A stretch of DNA of 64,000 nt from contig NZ_FNFF01000007.1 of assembly GCF_900100315.1 (NCBI RefSeq), forward strand, positions 69,078-133,077, written 5' to 3'. Positions within the stretch are counted from its first letter, which is position 1; every line of letters begins with the position of its first letter. Source of the stretch: Streptomyces indicus (GTDB taxonomy: Bacteria > Actinomycetota > Actinomycetes > Streptomycetales > Streptomycetaceae). The notes below the pieces were generated by a model, which ran no database searches, was not told where the DNA came from, and was given only the letters and a program-made list of their open reading frames with translations. Of this stretch, positions 14,162-22,788 are shown in pieces. The position numbers and the translations under genes are program-made.

Positions 14162-15064
14162 CTAGGGGCCGATGGCTTTGCGTTGCTGTCCTGGGGTGAG
14201 GACACCCGTGGAACGCGATTGGTTCTCGTACTGCGGGAGCGGGGCATTGCAGAATCCGCAGCGGTCACCGATGAGTTCGAGTCCGCACCAGTGGCATTCC
14301 TCGCGCTTCACGGAGGAGACCAGCTGGTAGAGCACGGAGATGTCGGGAATCGCGGCGGCGAATTCGATCAGCTTTCCCGTGGCCCACCAGCGGGCCGATT
14401 CGGCGGGCAGCGGAGCTTCGGCGACCCCCTGCACCCGCCAGGAGCGGGCGAGCGTCGCGGTGATCCAGTCGGACTGCAACTGCCCCTTGGCGAAAAGGAG
14501 TTGCGTGGCGAAACCGGGGGCTTCGAGCCGGGCGCCCTGGCCGGCGTTCCCGAGCCGGATCAGCTGGGGCTTGGGGGCGGCGAGCACCGCGAACTGGGAG
14601 CCGGGCACCCAGGACTTGGCGTGCTGCTTGAGGCTGACGGGGACGCGGTCGAGCTTGGTGACGGAGCTCAGGACGGCGCCCGCGTAGATGTAGTGCGCGA
14701 GCAGCCGGGCCGCGGAGGCGAGGACGCCGGGGCTGAAGTCGCAGAGCGAGAGCTGCCTCAACTGGAGGGCGAGGACTGCGAGTCCGAGGGGCGGCAGGTC
14801 CAGGTCCAGCAGGGCGATCCGGTCGGACTCCAGGACGCCGCGGACGGTGTGCAGCCGGTGCAGGGCCTGGGAGGGGAGCGAGGCCGGGCAGAGGACGATC
14901 ACATAGCCGTGCTGTTCGAGCAGGGCGTGCATGTCGGAGAGCGAGGCCTCGAGCGGCCGGGTGGTGCGGCCCTGGGGCGCCTGGAGGACGGCGGCGGCGG
15001 GCGTGTGGCGGTCGGGCGGCGGAAGGATCAGGTCGGGTGCCGTGACGGCTATGGCAGTAGGCAC
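14162..15064 (-). CDS. Tad-locus conserved protein with C-terminal zinc ribbon
   Basis: The 300-residue soluble protein is the first gene of the tad locus. The N-terminal half (about 25-120) contains LEQHGYVIVLCPASLPSQAL and SDRIALLDLDLPPLG, an alpha/beta pattern like a Rossmann or P-loop-like fold without a visible P-loop. The C-terminus has CHWCG-x8-CGFC (about 257-272), a four-cysteine zinc ribbon. There is no signal peptide or membrane helix. I do not recognise a named family; its position suggests a cytoplasmic accessory or regulator of pilus assembly. The 296 bp upstream hold the chitinase promoter and no other gene. Confidence 0.7.
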   Translation of the reverse strand: MPTAIAVTAPDLILPPPDRHTPAAAVLQAPQGRTTRPLEASLSDMHALLEQHGYVIVLCPASLPSQALHRLHTVRGVLESDRIALLDLDLPPLGLAVLALQLRQLSLCDFSPGVLASAARLLAHYIYAGAVLSSVTKLDRVPVSLKQHAKSWVPGSQFAVLAAPKPQLIRLGNAGQGARLEAPGFATQLLFAKGQLQSDWITATLARSWRVQGVAEAPLPAESARWWATGKLIEFAAAIPDISVLYQLVSSVKREECHWCGLELIGDRCGFCNAPLPQYENQSRSTGVLTPGQQRKAIGP

Positions 15065-15261
15065 GACGGATCCCCCCGATCACTTACGACCACTTGTGGC
15101 CTTCCCGCATCAGCACCATATCCAGGTCATGCCCAGCTCAACACTGGATCGACGTAACTCCTGGTGAGAACTTGATCGACTCACAGTGAAGTTCTCCGCC
15201 CGTGTCCGCCCGCGTCGCCCAAGTCTGTTCCACACAAAGGGAGTTGGAAGTTCCAGAGGTC

Positions 15262-15290
15262 TTGACAACCTGAATGGTCTGGACCAGATT
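15262..15290 (+). promoter_or_regulatory. Chitinase promoter
   Basis: TTGACA (15262-15267), a perfect -35, is followed after 17 bp by CAGATT (15285-15290) as the -10. The distance to the GTG start leaves a leader of about 65 nt. The DasR-type site lies across the spacer and the -10. Confidence 0.65.
15273..15288. promoter_or_regulatory. DasR-responsive element (dre) over the chitinase -10
   Basis: AATGGTCTGGACCAGA matches the published dre consensus ACTGGTCTAGACCACT at 12 of 16 positions, including TGGTCT and GACCA. DasR represses chitin and N-acetylglucosamine genes until glucosamine-6-phosphate releases it, so repression by promoter blocking is expected here. The site is seen; binding is inferred. 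Confidence 0.75.
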
Positions 15291-15360
15291 GCGCGGCAGT
15301 ACCGAGCGGTGGCCACCGTCACGTCTTCCTCACCCCCCTCACTTCTCCAGGAGGCACGTT

Positions 15361-17034
15361 GTGGGCTCCGTAGGACGCATGCTCTTGGCCGCCGCGGCCG
15401 GCGGCGCGCTCGTGGTCGGTGGTCTCACCGGCAGCGCACAGGCCGCCGATGTGAACGTGGCGAAGAACGCCGGCTTCGAGAGCGGCCTCGCCAACTGGAC
15501 CTGTACGGCCGGGTCCACCGTCTCCTCCCCCGTGCACGGCGGCGCGGCCGCCCTGAAGGCCACCCCGGCCGGGCAGGACCACGCGCGGTGCAGCCAGACG
15601 GTGGCCGTGCAGCCCAACTCCACGTACCAGCTGAGCGCCTGGGTGCAGGGCGGATACGCCTACCTCGGCGCGAGCGGCACCGGGACGACGGACGTGTCCA
15701 CCTGGACCCCCGACTCCGCCGCCTGGAAGGAGCTGAAGACCTCCTTCAAGACCGGCGCCAACACGACCTCTGTGACGGTCTACACGCACGGCTGGTACGG
15801 GCAGCAGCCCTACCTGGTCGACGACGTCTCCGTGGTCGGGCCCGACGGCGGCGGGGGCGGCGACCCCGACCCGGTGGTGCCGGTGGCGCCCGCGGGCCTC
15901 ACGGTCTCCGGCACGACCTCCTCGTCCGTCTCGCTCGCGTGGAACCCGGTGGCGAACGCGACCGGCTACAACGTGTACCGCGACGGCACCAAGGTGCAGT
16001 CGGTGAGCGGGAGTTCGGCCACCGTGACGGGCCTGGCCGCCGACACCTCGTACACCTTCCAGGTGACCGCGACCAACGCGGCGGGTGAGTCGCCGCGTAC
16101 GGCCTCGGTGAACGGGCGGACCGCGACCACCGGCGGCGGGGGCGGCGGCGATGTGCCGGCGCACGCGGTGACCGGGTACTGGCAGAACTTCAACAACGGC
16201 GCGGCCGTGCAGAAGCTCTCGGACGTGCAGGCGCAGTACGACATCATCGCCGTGGCCTTCGCCGACGCGACCTCGACGCCGGGCGCGGTGGACTTCACGC
16301 TCGACTCGGCCGGGCTCGGCGGCTACACGGACGCGCAGTTCAAGGCGGACGTGGCGGCCAAGCAGGCGGCCGGCAAGTCGGTGATCATCTCGGTCGGCGG
16401 CGAGAAGGGCACGGTCGCGGTCAACTCCGCGGCCTCGGCCACGAACTTCGCGAACTCGGTGTACGCGCTGATGCAGGAGTACGGCTTCGACGGGGTCGAC
16501 ATCGACCTGGAGAACGGCCTGAACTCCACCTACATGACCCAGGCGCTGCGCTCGCTGTCCCAGAAGGCGCCGGGCCTGGTCATCACGATGGCGCCGCAGA
16601 CCATCGACATGCAGTCCACCTCGAACGAGTACTTCAAGACGGCCCTGAACATCAAGGACATCCTGACCGTCGTCAACATGCAGTACTACAACAGCGGTTC
16701 GATGCTGGGCTGCGACGGCAAGGTCTACTCGCAGGGCTCGGTGGACTTCCTGACGGCCCTGGCCTGCATCCAGCTGGAGGGCGGCCTCGCCCCGTCCCAG
16801 GTCGGCCTCGGGCTGCCCGCCTCGACCCGGGGCGCGGGCTCCGGCTACGTCTCCCCGTCGGTGGTGAACGCGGCGCTCGACTGCCTCACTCGCGGCACGT
16901 CCTGCGGCTCCTTCAAGCCCTCGCGCACGTACCCGTCGCTGCGGGGCGCGATGACCTGGTCCACCAACTGGGACGCCACGGCGGGCAACGCGTGGTCGAA
17001 CGCGGTGGGGCCGCACGTGCACAACCTTCCGTAA
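15361..17034 (+). CDS. Secreted GH18 chitinase with carbohydrate-binding and FnIII domains
   Basis: The GTG at 15361 has AGGAGG six bases upstream and gives 557 residues; the frame extends further up but without a ribosome site. A signal peptide ends at AQA-AD (residue 29). A beta-sandwich carbohydrate-binding module (about 33-163), a Gly-rich hinge, a fibronectin III domain (about 172-255), a second Gly hinge and a GH18 barrel (about 268-557) follow. The catalytic motif DGVDIDLE (377-384) is complete, with Glu384 as the acid. QYYNSG and MTWSTNWD are further GH18 landmarks. The enzyme hydrolyses chitin outside the cell. The promoter carries a DasR-type operator. Confidence 0.95.
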   Translation: MGSVGRMLLAAAAGGALVVGGLTGSAQAADVNVAKNAGFESGLANWTCTAGSTVSSPVHGGAAALKATPAGQDHARCSQTVAVQPNSTYQLSAWVQGGYAYLGASGTGTTDVSTWTPDSAAWKELKTSFKTGANTTSVTVYTHGWYGQQPYLVDDVSVVGPDGGGGGDPDPVVPVAPAGLTVSGTTSSSVSLAWNPVANATGYNVYRDGTKVQSVSGSSATVTGLAADTSYTFQVTATNAAGESPRTASVNGRTATTGGGGGGDVPAHAVTGYWQNFNNGAAVQKLSDVQAQYDIIAVAFADATSTPGAVDFTLDSAGLGGYTDAQFKADVAAKQAAGKSVIISVGGEKGTVAVNSAASATNFANSVYALMQEYGFDGVDIDLENGLNSTYMTQALRSLSQKAPGLVITMAPQTIDMQSTSNEYFKTALNIKDILTVVNMQYYNSGSMLGCDGKVYSQGSVDFLTALACIQLEGGLAPSQVGLGLPASTRGAGSGYVSPSVVNAALDCLTRGTSCGSFKPSRTYPSLRGAMTWSTNWDATAGNAWSNAVGPHVHNLP

Positions 17035-17091
17035 CGCACCCCTCCCGTGACATCCCGATCCCCGTAACGCCCTGACCCCCACGGGAACCTT

Positions 17092-17131
17092 GGAGCCCCG
17101 TCCTGCCGCTCCCCCGGCAGGACGGGGCTCC
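17092..17131. terminator. Strong bidirectional terminator between chitinase and Nramp-like genes
   Basis: GGAGCCCCGTCCTGCCG (17092-17108) and its exact complement (17115-17131) form a 17-bp stem with a 6-nt loop between two converging genes. Confidence 0.9.
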
Positions 17132-17158
17132 GGGATGTCCGCCGGGCCCTCCCCGGCG

Positions 17159-18469
17159 CTAGAAGAAGTTCGCCCAGTCCATGTCCCAGATCTGCTTGAT
17201 CGCGAGGACGAGGAAGAGCAGGCCCGCGATCAGGAGCATGATGTTGCTGGCTCCGGCCGGGCGGTTGCGCCATTCGGCAGGTGTACGGGAGGAGTTGAGC
17301 AGCCAGATCAGGGTCAGGGCGAGGAAGGGCATGAAGGCAGCGCCCAGGACTCCGTAGATGATGATCAGGCGGAAGGGCTGGTCGACGAAGAGCAGGATCA
17401 TCGGCGGGAAGGTCAGCCACAGCAGATACGCGCGGAACGCCGGGGACTTCTCGCGGCTGCCCGAGGCCACCTCGGCGCCCGTGGACCCGCCCGAGCCGCC
17501 GCGCATGCGCGCCGCGAAGTCCGCGAACATCAGGCTGACGCCGTGCCACACGCCGATCAGCGAGGTGAACGAGGTGGCGAAGAAGCCGACGAGGAAGAGC
17601 TTGGCGGTGGCCTCGCCGTACTCCAGCTCCAGGATCTCGGAGAGCTGGAGCAGGCCCTTGTCGCCCGAGGCGATCGCCACGTTCGCGGAGTGCAGGAGCT
17701 CGGCGCCGACGAAGAGCATCGCGATGACGAAGATGCCGGTGGTGATGTAGGCGACCCGGTTGTCCAGGCGCATCACCTTCATCCAGCCGGAGTTGGTCCA
17801 GCCCTTGGCGTTCACCCAGTAGCCGTACGCGGCGAGCGTGATGGTGCCGCCGACGCCGCCGATCAGGCCGAGGGTGTTGAGGACGGAGTCCTTCGCGTCG
17901 GGCACGACCGGGAGCAGGCCCGCGAAGGCGTCGCCGAGGTTGGGCGTGACGCGGATCGCGAGGTAGACGGTCACCAGGAACATGACGCCGACCAGGATCG
18001 TCATGACCTTCTCGAAGACGGCGTACTTGTTGAACCAGACGAAGACCAGACCGACCAGACCGGTGGCGATGGCCCACCATTTCAGGTCGATGTCGGCGTC
18101 CGGGAAGAGCGCCTGGAGGGGCAGTCCGGAGGAGGACATGGCGGCGGCCCCGTAGACGAAGCCCCAGATGACCACGTAGACGACGAAGAACCAGGTCGTC
18201 CACTTGCCGAGGCTCGCCCAGCCGTCGAAGAGGGTGCGGCCCGTGGACAGATGCCAGCGGCCGGCCGCCTCCGCGAGGGCGATCTTGACCACGCAGCCGA
18301 TGATGGCGGCCCACAGGAGCGTGTAGCCGAAGCTGCTGCCCGCGATCAGCGTGGCCACGAGGTCCCCGGCGCCCACGCCGGTGGCCGCGACGACGATGCC
18401 CGGGCCGATGTACTTCCAACTCGATTTGCGTGGTGCGGTGCTGGTGGTGGAACCGTCCGTTTCGGCCAT
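17159..18469 (-). CDS. Nramp-related membrane transporter with atypical metal-site motifs
   Basis: The ATG at 18469 behind GGAGGCTCC gives 436 residues with about eleven membrane helices. The opening GPGIVVAATGVGAGDLVATLIAGSSFGY and the overall spacing belong to the Nramp (COG1914) superfamily. However, the canonical DPGN of helix 1 is replaced by GAGD, and the helix 6 metal motif MPH is not present (the region reads AAYGYWVNAKGW). Classical Nramp proteins bring in Mn2+ or Fe2+ using those residues, so the substrate of this one is open. It is transcribed towards the chitinase and away from the carboxypeptidase gene. Confidence 0.8.
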   Translation of the reverse strand: MAETDGSTTSTAPRKSSWKYIGPGIVVAATGVGAGDLVATLIAGSSFGYTLLWAAIIGCVVKIALAEAAGRWHLSTGRTLFDGWASLGKWTTWFFVVYVVIWGFVYGAAAMSSSGLPLQALFPDADIDLKWWAIATGLVGLVFVWFNKYAVFEKVMTILVGVMFLVTVYLAIRVTPNLGDAFAGLLPVVPDAKDSVLNTLGLIGGVGGTITLAAYGYWVNAKGWTNSGWMKVMRLDNRVAYITTGIFVIAMLFVGAELLHSANVAIASGDKGLLQLSEILELEYGEATAKLFLVGFFATSFTSLIGVWHGVSLMFADFAARMRGGSGGSTGAEVASGSREKSPAFRAYLLWLTFPPMILLFVDQPFRLIIIYGVLGAAFMPFLALTLIWLLNSSRTPAEWRNRPAGASNIMLLIAGLLFLVLAIKQIWDMDWANFF

Positions 18470-18490
18470 GTGGAGCCTCCCCGCTCGTCC

Positions 18491-18510
18491 CCGGTGATCG
18501 AGATCACCGG
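18491..18510. promoter_or_regulatory. Perfect 20-bp palindrome upstream of the Nramp-like gene
   Basis: CCGGTGATC-GA-GATCACCGG lies 22 bp upstream of the Nramp-like start codon. It could be an operator (for example for a metal-sensing regulator) or a hairpin in the mRNA leader. It resembles a Crp-type GTG-N8-CAC but does not fit the known consensus exactly. Confidence 0.45.
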
Positions 18511-18746
18511 TCACCATCGGCGCTTTCCGGCCGTGGCACAAGAGGGCGTGCGGGACTCGCTATTGACGAGGCCATGCCACTCCCCCACGATGACCCCGCA
18601 CAACCGCACGCGTCTCACCGGATAGCGGACACCGCACCGGACACAGCACCTGCCATCAGATCCGACGCACGCCTGCACAGCACCTGACACCGCACCGCCG
18701 TACTCGCGTCGCCATGAGCCACCCCCACCACTGCTCAGGAGATGTC

Positions 18747-20087
18747 ATGCGCCTACGCATACGCGGAAAGAGAACGGCGGCCCTCGCGGCCGTCGTGGCC
18801 CTCGCCCTCGCCGCCCCGTTGACGGCCGACGCCTCGCCCGACGAGGCGCGGGCGAAGGCGGCCGCGCAGGAGGAGAGCCGCCAGCAGTACGAGATCCACG
18901 TGCACAGCAACAAGCTCGACCGGGCCGCCGTCACGAAGATCGCGCAGTCCGGGGTCTCCGTGGACGAGAGCGACGGGCACACCGTCGTGGTCACGGCGAG
19001 CTCCGCCCAGGCCAAGCAACTGCGCGCGCAAGGCTATGAGTTGGAGCCGCTCGGCGTCACGCCGGAGCGCCTGGCGGGCGCGGACGTGAAGCCGCTGGAC
19101 TTCCCGCCGGCCGACTCGCGCTACCACAACTTCGCCGAGATGAACGCGGAGATCGACCAGCGCATCGCGGCGTACCCCTCGATCATGAGCAAGCGCGTGA
19201 TCGGCAAGACGTACCAGGGCCGGGACATCACGGCCATCAAGATCAGCGACAACGTGGCGAGCGACGAGGCCGAGCCCGAGGTGCTCTTCACGCACCACCA
19301 GCACGCGCGCGAGCACCTGACCGTCGAGATGGCGCTCTACCTCATCCGGGAGCTCGGCACCGGGTACGGAGCCGACTCGCGGGTCACCAACATGGTCAAC
19401 GGCCGAGAGATCTGGATCATCCCGGACGTGAACCCGGACGGCGGCGAGTACGACATCGCCAGCGGCTCGTACCGCTCGTGGCGCAAGAACCGGCAGCCCA
19501 ACTCCGGTTCCTCGTACGTCGGTACGGACCTCAACCGCAACTGGGCCTACCGCTGGGGCTGCTGCGGCGGCTCCTCCGGCTCCACCTCATCGGAGACGTA
19601 CCGCGGTCCGTCGGCCGAGTCGGCGCCCGAGACCAAGGTGGTCGCGAACTTCGTGCGCAGCCGGGTGATCGGCGGCAAGCAGCAGATCAAGGCGTCCATC
19701 GACTTCCACACCTACAGCGAGCTGGTGCTGTGGCCGTACGGCTACACGTACAGCGACACCGCGACGGGTCTCACGGCGGACGACCGCAACGCGCACGCGA
19801 CGGTGGGCCGCAAGCTGGCGGCCTCCAACGGGTACACACCGCAGCAGTCCAGTGACCTGTACATCACGGACGGGTCGATCGGTGACTGGATGTGGGGGTC
19901 GCAGAAGATCTTCCACTACACCTTCGAGATGTACCCGTCCTCGGCGGGCGGCGGCGGCTTCTACCCGCCCGACGAGGTGATCGAACGGGAGACCTCGCGC
20001 AACCGGGACGCGGTGCTGCAACTGCTGGAGAACGCGGACTGCATGTACCGGTCCATCGGGAAGGAGGCGCAGTACTGCGCAGCCTGA
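18747..20087 (+). CDS. Secreted zinc carboxypeptidase (M14)
   Basis: The ATG at 18747 has GGAG upstream and gives 446 residues. A signal peptide (about 1-29) and a pro-region (about 31-118) precede the catalytic domain. Zinc ligands are His186 and Glu189 in the HARE motif and His321 in FHTYSE; the catalytic Glu394 sits in YTFEMYP. NPDGG, RKNR and DLNRNW are the other M14 marks. The loop GCCGG has two adjacent Cys. The enzyme removes C-terminal residues from peptides outside the cell, like the Streptomyces griseus carboxypeptidase. It is a single gene with its own terminator. Confidence 0.95.
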   Translation: MRLRIRGKRTAALAAVVALALAAPLTADASPDEARAKAAAQEESRQQYEIHVHSNKLDRAAVTKIAQSGVSVDESDGHTVVVTASSAQAKQLRAQGYELEPLGVTPERLAGADVKPLDFPPADSRYHNFAEMNAEIDQRIAAYPSIMSKRVIGKTYQGRDITAIKISDNVASDEAEPEVLFTHHQHAREHLTVEMALYLIRELGTGYGADSRVTNMVNGREIWIIPDVNPDGGEYDIASGSYRSWRKNRQPNSGSSYVGTDLNRNWAYRWGCCGGSSGSTSSETYRGPSAESAPETKVVANFVRSRVIGGKQQIKASIDFHTYSELVLWPYGYTYSDTATGLTADDRNAHATVGRKLAASNGYTPQQSSDLYITDGSIGDWMWGSQKIFHYTFEMYPSSAGGGGFYPPDEVIERETSRNRDAVLQLLENADCMYRSIGKEAQYCAA

Positions 20088-20155
20088 CTTCGCGGGTCCG
20101 TGGGCACCGCGGCCCGCACGGCCGGGCTGCTCCGCCGCTCCGCGGCGGGGGTGTT

Positions 20156-20177
20156 TCCGGGGGCTGACGCCCCCGGA
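20156..20177. terminator. Terminator after the carboxypeptidase gene
   Basis: TCCGGGGGC (20156-20164) pairs with GCCCCCGGA (20169-20177) around TGAC. It lies 70 bp past the carboxypeptidase stop and 36 bp past the end of the converging gene at 20213. Confidence 0.75.
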
Positions 20178-20212
20178 GCCCCCACGGCCCCGGCTCCGTC
20201 AGGAGCACCTGT

Positions 20213-20584
20213 TCAGGACCGCTGAGCGAGCTGGGCCTGGTAGTGCGCCGCTACCGGGCCCAGTTCCGTGAGCCACTGGATCAGCTTCTGCTGCTTCTTC
20301 GCGTGGATCACGCACTCCTGGAACCAGCCCGCGGCGTGCGTGATGCCCACCCGCAGGTACACGCCCTGGGCCGTGTAGTGCAGCTGCGTGAGCTGCTGCC
20401 ACGGGAAGTCGGCGACCTGGCCGCCGATGTCGAAGGAGACGCCCTCGGGGTCGATGACGAGCGCGTTGTTCTTGTCGAAGGCCACGAACTCCGGCCCGGC
20501 CGGGACGGGTTGCGGTACCTGGGGCGCGTACGCGGGCGGCGGCGGGAAGTCGCCGGGCGGCGGGCCGAAGCCTGGGGTCGACAT
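20213..20584 (-). CDS. Small conserved protein with proline-rich N-terminus
   Basis: The 123-residue product is read from the ATG at 20584; a second ATG at 20593 would add MGV. Neither has a clear ribosome site. The first 30 residues are rich in Pro and Gly (GFGPPPGDFPPPP). The remaining 90 form a beta-rich domain (EFVAFDKNNALVIDPEGVSFDIGGQVADFPWQQLTQLHY) with a C-terminal helix (QKLIQWLTELGPVAAHY), the shape of a PH-like domain in actinobacterial proteins. It has no signal peptide or membrane segment. Function unknown. Confidence 0.7.
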   Translation of the reverse strand: MSTPGFGPPPGDFPPPPAYAPQVPQPVPAGPEFVAFDKNNALVIDPEGVSFDIGGQVADFPWQQLTQLHYTAQGVYLRVGITHAAGWFQECVIHAKKQQKLIQWLTELGPVAAHYQAQLAQRS

Positions 20585-20681
20585 GACGCCCATTGTGCGT
20601 GAGCGCCCCCGGTCGCAGTAGACCGGGGGCGCTCGTCTGCCAGGCATGCGGGGACTCGGCCCCGTACCCGAAACAGACCCG

Positions 20682-22160
20682 CTAGACGAACAGACTCAGC
20701 AGCGCCGCCACCGCGAAGCCCGCCACCGACAGGACCGATTCCAGGACCGTCCAGGACTTCAGGGTGTCGCGCTCGGAGATGCCGAAGTACTTGGCCACGA
20801 TCCAGAAGCCGCCGTCGTTGACGTGCGAGGCGAAGATCGAGCCGGCCGAGATGGCCATGATGACCAGGGCCAGGAAGGCCTGCGAGTGGTTGCCGTCCGC
20901 GACCAGCGGGACCACGATGCCGGCCGTGGCCACGATCGCGACCGTGGCCGAGCCCTGGGCCACGCGCAGGACCAGCGAGATCAGGTAGGCCAGGACGATG
21001 ATCGGCAGGCCCATGTCGTCGAAGGTCTCGGCGAGGGCGTCGGCGATGCCGGAGCCCTTGAGGACCGCGCCGAACACACCACCTGCGCCGACCACGAGCA
21101 GGATGTTGCCGACCGGCTTGAGGGACGCCGTCGAGACGGTTTCGAGCGACTTGCGGGACCAGCCGCGGCGGATGCCGAGCAGGTAGTACGCCATGAGCAG
21201 CGCGATGGTCAGGGCCACGAACGGGTGGCCGAAGAACTCGATGACCGAGCGCAGCGTGGACTCGTCGAGCGCGATGGAGGAGAAGGTCGCGGCGAGGATC
21301 AGGAGCAGCGGCGTACCGATGATGGTGAGCACCGTGCCGAGGGAGACGGGCTGCTCGGGCGGGGTGACCCCGGCCGCGCGCTGCTCGGCGGCCACGGCCG
21401 TCCTGGCCTCCTCGGCCGCTTCCAGCATGTCCTGCGGTACGGGGACGAAGATCCGCTTTCCGATCCAGGCCGAGTAGACCCAGGCGGCGAGGACCGCGGG
21501 GATGCCGACCACGATGCCCATGATGATGACCCAGCCGAGCGAGACGTCGAACATGCCGGCGGCGGCCACGGGGCCGGGGTGCGGGGGCAGGAACGCGTGG
21601 GTCATGGACAGACCCGCGAGCAGCGGCATCGCGTAGAGCAGGATCGACTTGCCGGAGCGCTTGGCGGCGGCGTAGACGATCGGCGCGAGGACGAAGATGC
21701 CGACGTCGAAGAAGACCGGGATGCCGAAGATGAGACCGGTCATACCCATGGCGAGCGGGGCGCGCTTCTCGCCGAAGAGGCCGAGCAGCCGCTTCGACAA
21801 CACCTCGGCGCCGCCGGAGACTTCGAGGATCGCGCCGAGCATGGTGCCGAGGCCGATGATGATCGTGACGTGGCCCAGGATGCCGCCCATCCCGGTCTCG
21901 ATCATCGAGACGATGCCCTGGTCGTTGCGCTGCACGGTGCCGAAGAGCTCGGTGACGCTCAGGCCGGCCGACAGGCCGACGGCGATGGAGACGGCGAGCA
22001 GGGCGACGAACGGCTGAAGTCTGACCTTGATGATCAGGAAGAGCAGCAGGGCGATCCCGAGGACGGCGACGGTCAGGAGACCGCCGGTGCCGCCTATGAG
22101 GCTCAGCAGACCGCCGGTATGCGGTGTCTCGGGTGGGGCGGGGGACGCGGCGAGCAACAT
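20682..22160 (-). CDS. GntP-family gluconate/organic acid permease
   Basis: The 492-residue membrane protein has about twelve to fourteen helices and the GntP family marks. These are HVTIIIGLGTMLGAILEVSGGAEVLS, IFGIPVFFDVGIFVLAPIV, HAFLPPHPGPVAAAG and GSIFASHVNDGGFWIVAKYF. GntP proteins take up gluconate or related hydroxy acids, and a subfamily handles D-serine (DsdX). Because it lies downstream of RidA, IclR and kinase genes and near D-amino-acid enzymes, D-serine or a sugar acid are both possible substrates. The gap to ridA (156 bp) holds a hairpin. Confidence 0.92.
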   Translation of the reverse strand: MLLAASPAPPETPHTGGLLSLIGGTGGLLTVAVLGIALLLFLIIKVRLQPFVALLAVSIAVGLSAGLSVTELFGTVQRNDQGIVSMIETGMGGILGHVTIIIGLGTMLGAILEVSGGAEVLSKRLLGLFGEKRAPLAMGMTGLIFGIPVFFDVGIFVLAPIVYAAAKRSGKSILLYAMPLLAGLSMTHAFLPPHPGPVAAAGMFDVSLGWVIIMGIVVGIPAVLAAWVYSAWIGKRIFVPVPQDMLEAAEEARTAVAAEQRAAGVTPPEQPVSLGTVLTIIGTPLLLILAATFSSIALDESTLRSVIEFFGHPFVALTIALLMAYYLLGIRRGWSRKSLETVSTASLKPVGNILLVVGAGGVFGAVLKGSGIADALAETFDDMGLPIIVLAYLISLVLRVAQGSATVAIVATAGIVVPLVADGNHSQAFLALVIMAISAGSIFASHVNDGGFWIVAKYFGISERDTLKSWTVLESVLSVAGFAVAALLSLFV

Positions 22161-22218
22161 GGGAGGAACTCCATTGTTCTGTGCTGGTGTTGCAGTGGTT
22201 CAGGGCAGGGCTGAGCAC

Positions 22219-22252
22219 GGCACGGCGCATCCACGGGGAGGTGCGCCGTGCC
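22219..22252. terminator. Hairpin between ridA and the permease gene
   Basis: GGCACGGCGCA (22219-22229) pairs exactly with TGCGCCGTGCC (22242-22252). It lies between two genes of the same strand, so it may stop transcripts partly or stabilise the ridA mRNA. Confidence 0.6.
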
Positions 22253-22316
22253 GCGGGTGAGCGGAACTAACGGCAACGTGCGGTGTTTCCCGGCGCGTTC
22301 GGCGCGGCCCGGCCGG

Positions 22317-22736
22317 TCAGCCGAGGACGGCGAGCGCGTCGATCTCGATGAGCAGCCCCTTGGGCAGGCCCACGTACACGGTGGTGCGCGCGGCGGCCGG
22401 TGCCTTGAGGCCCTGCTCCTCGAAGTAGGCGTTGTAGATCTCGTTCATCTCCGCGAAGTGGTCCACGTCCGTGAGGTAGACGCGCATCATCATCACGTCG
22501 TCCCAGGTGGCGCCGCCCTCTTCGAGGATCGCCTTGACGTTGGCGAAGGTCTGGAGGGTCTGCTCGCGCAGGGTCGGTCCCGCGGGGGTGGGGGCCTTGC
22601 CCTCCTCGGCCGGCAGGAAGCCGACCTGGCCGGCGACCTGGAGGATGTTGCCCTTCTTGACGCCGTGCGAGAACTTCGCGGGCGGGGCGGTGTGGGTGGC
22701 CGGGGTGAGCTGGATCTTCTCGGTGTTCTGGGACAT
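22317..22736 (-). CDS. ridA: RidA-family 2-iminoalkanoate deaminase
   Basis: The ATG at 22736 behind AAGGAAAG gives 139 residues, the usual RidA length. Marks are GNILQVAGQVGF, LREQTLQTFANVKAILEEGGA, VYLTDVDHFAEMNEIYNAYF and the C-terminal R-TTVYV with LLIEIDALAVLG, which holds the active-site Arg and the Glu. RidA hydrolyses the reactive 2-aminoacrylate or imine intermediates released by PLP enzymes such as serine dehydratases. The window places it in the same cluster as a D-serine-dehydratase-like enzyme, a fitting partner. Confidence 0.92.
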   Translation of the reverse strand: MSQNTEKIQLTPATHTAPPAKFSHGVKKGNILQVAGQVGFLPAEEGKAPTPAGPTLREQTLQTFANVKAILEEGGATWDDVMMMRVYLTDVDHFAEMNEIYNAYFEEQGLKAPAAARTTVYVGLPKGLLIEIDALAVLG

Positions 22737-22788
22737 GAACTTTCCTTGCTGTGTGGGGTGTTGGGGGTGGTGGGTCCGGGCGGCCGGT

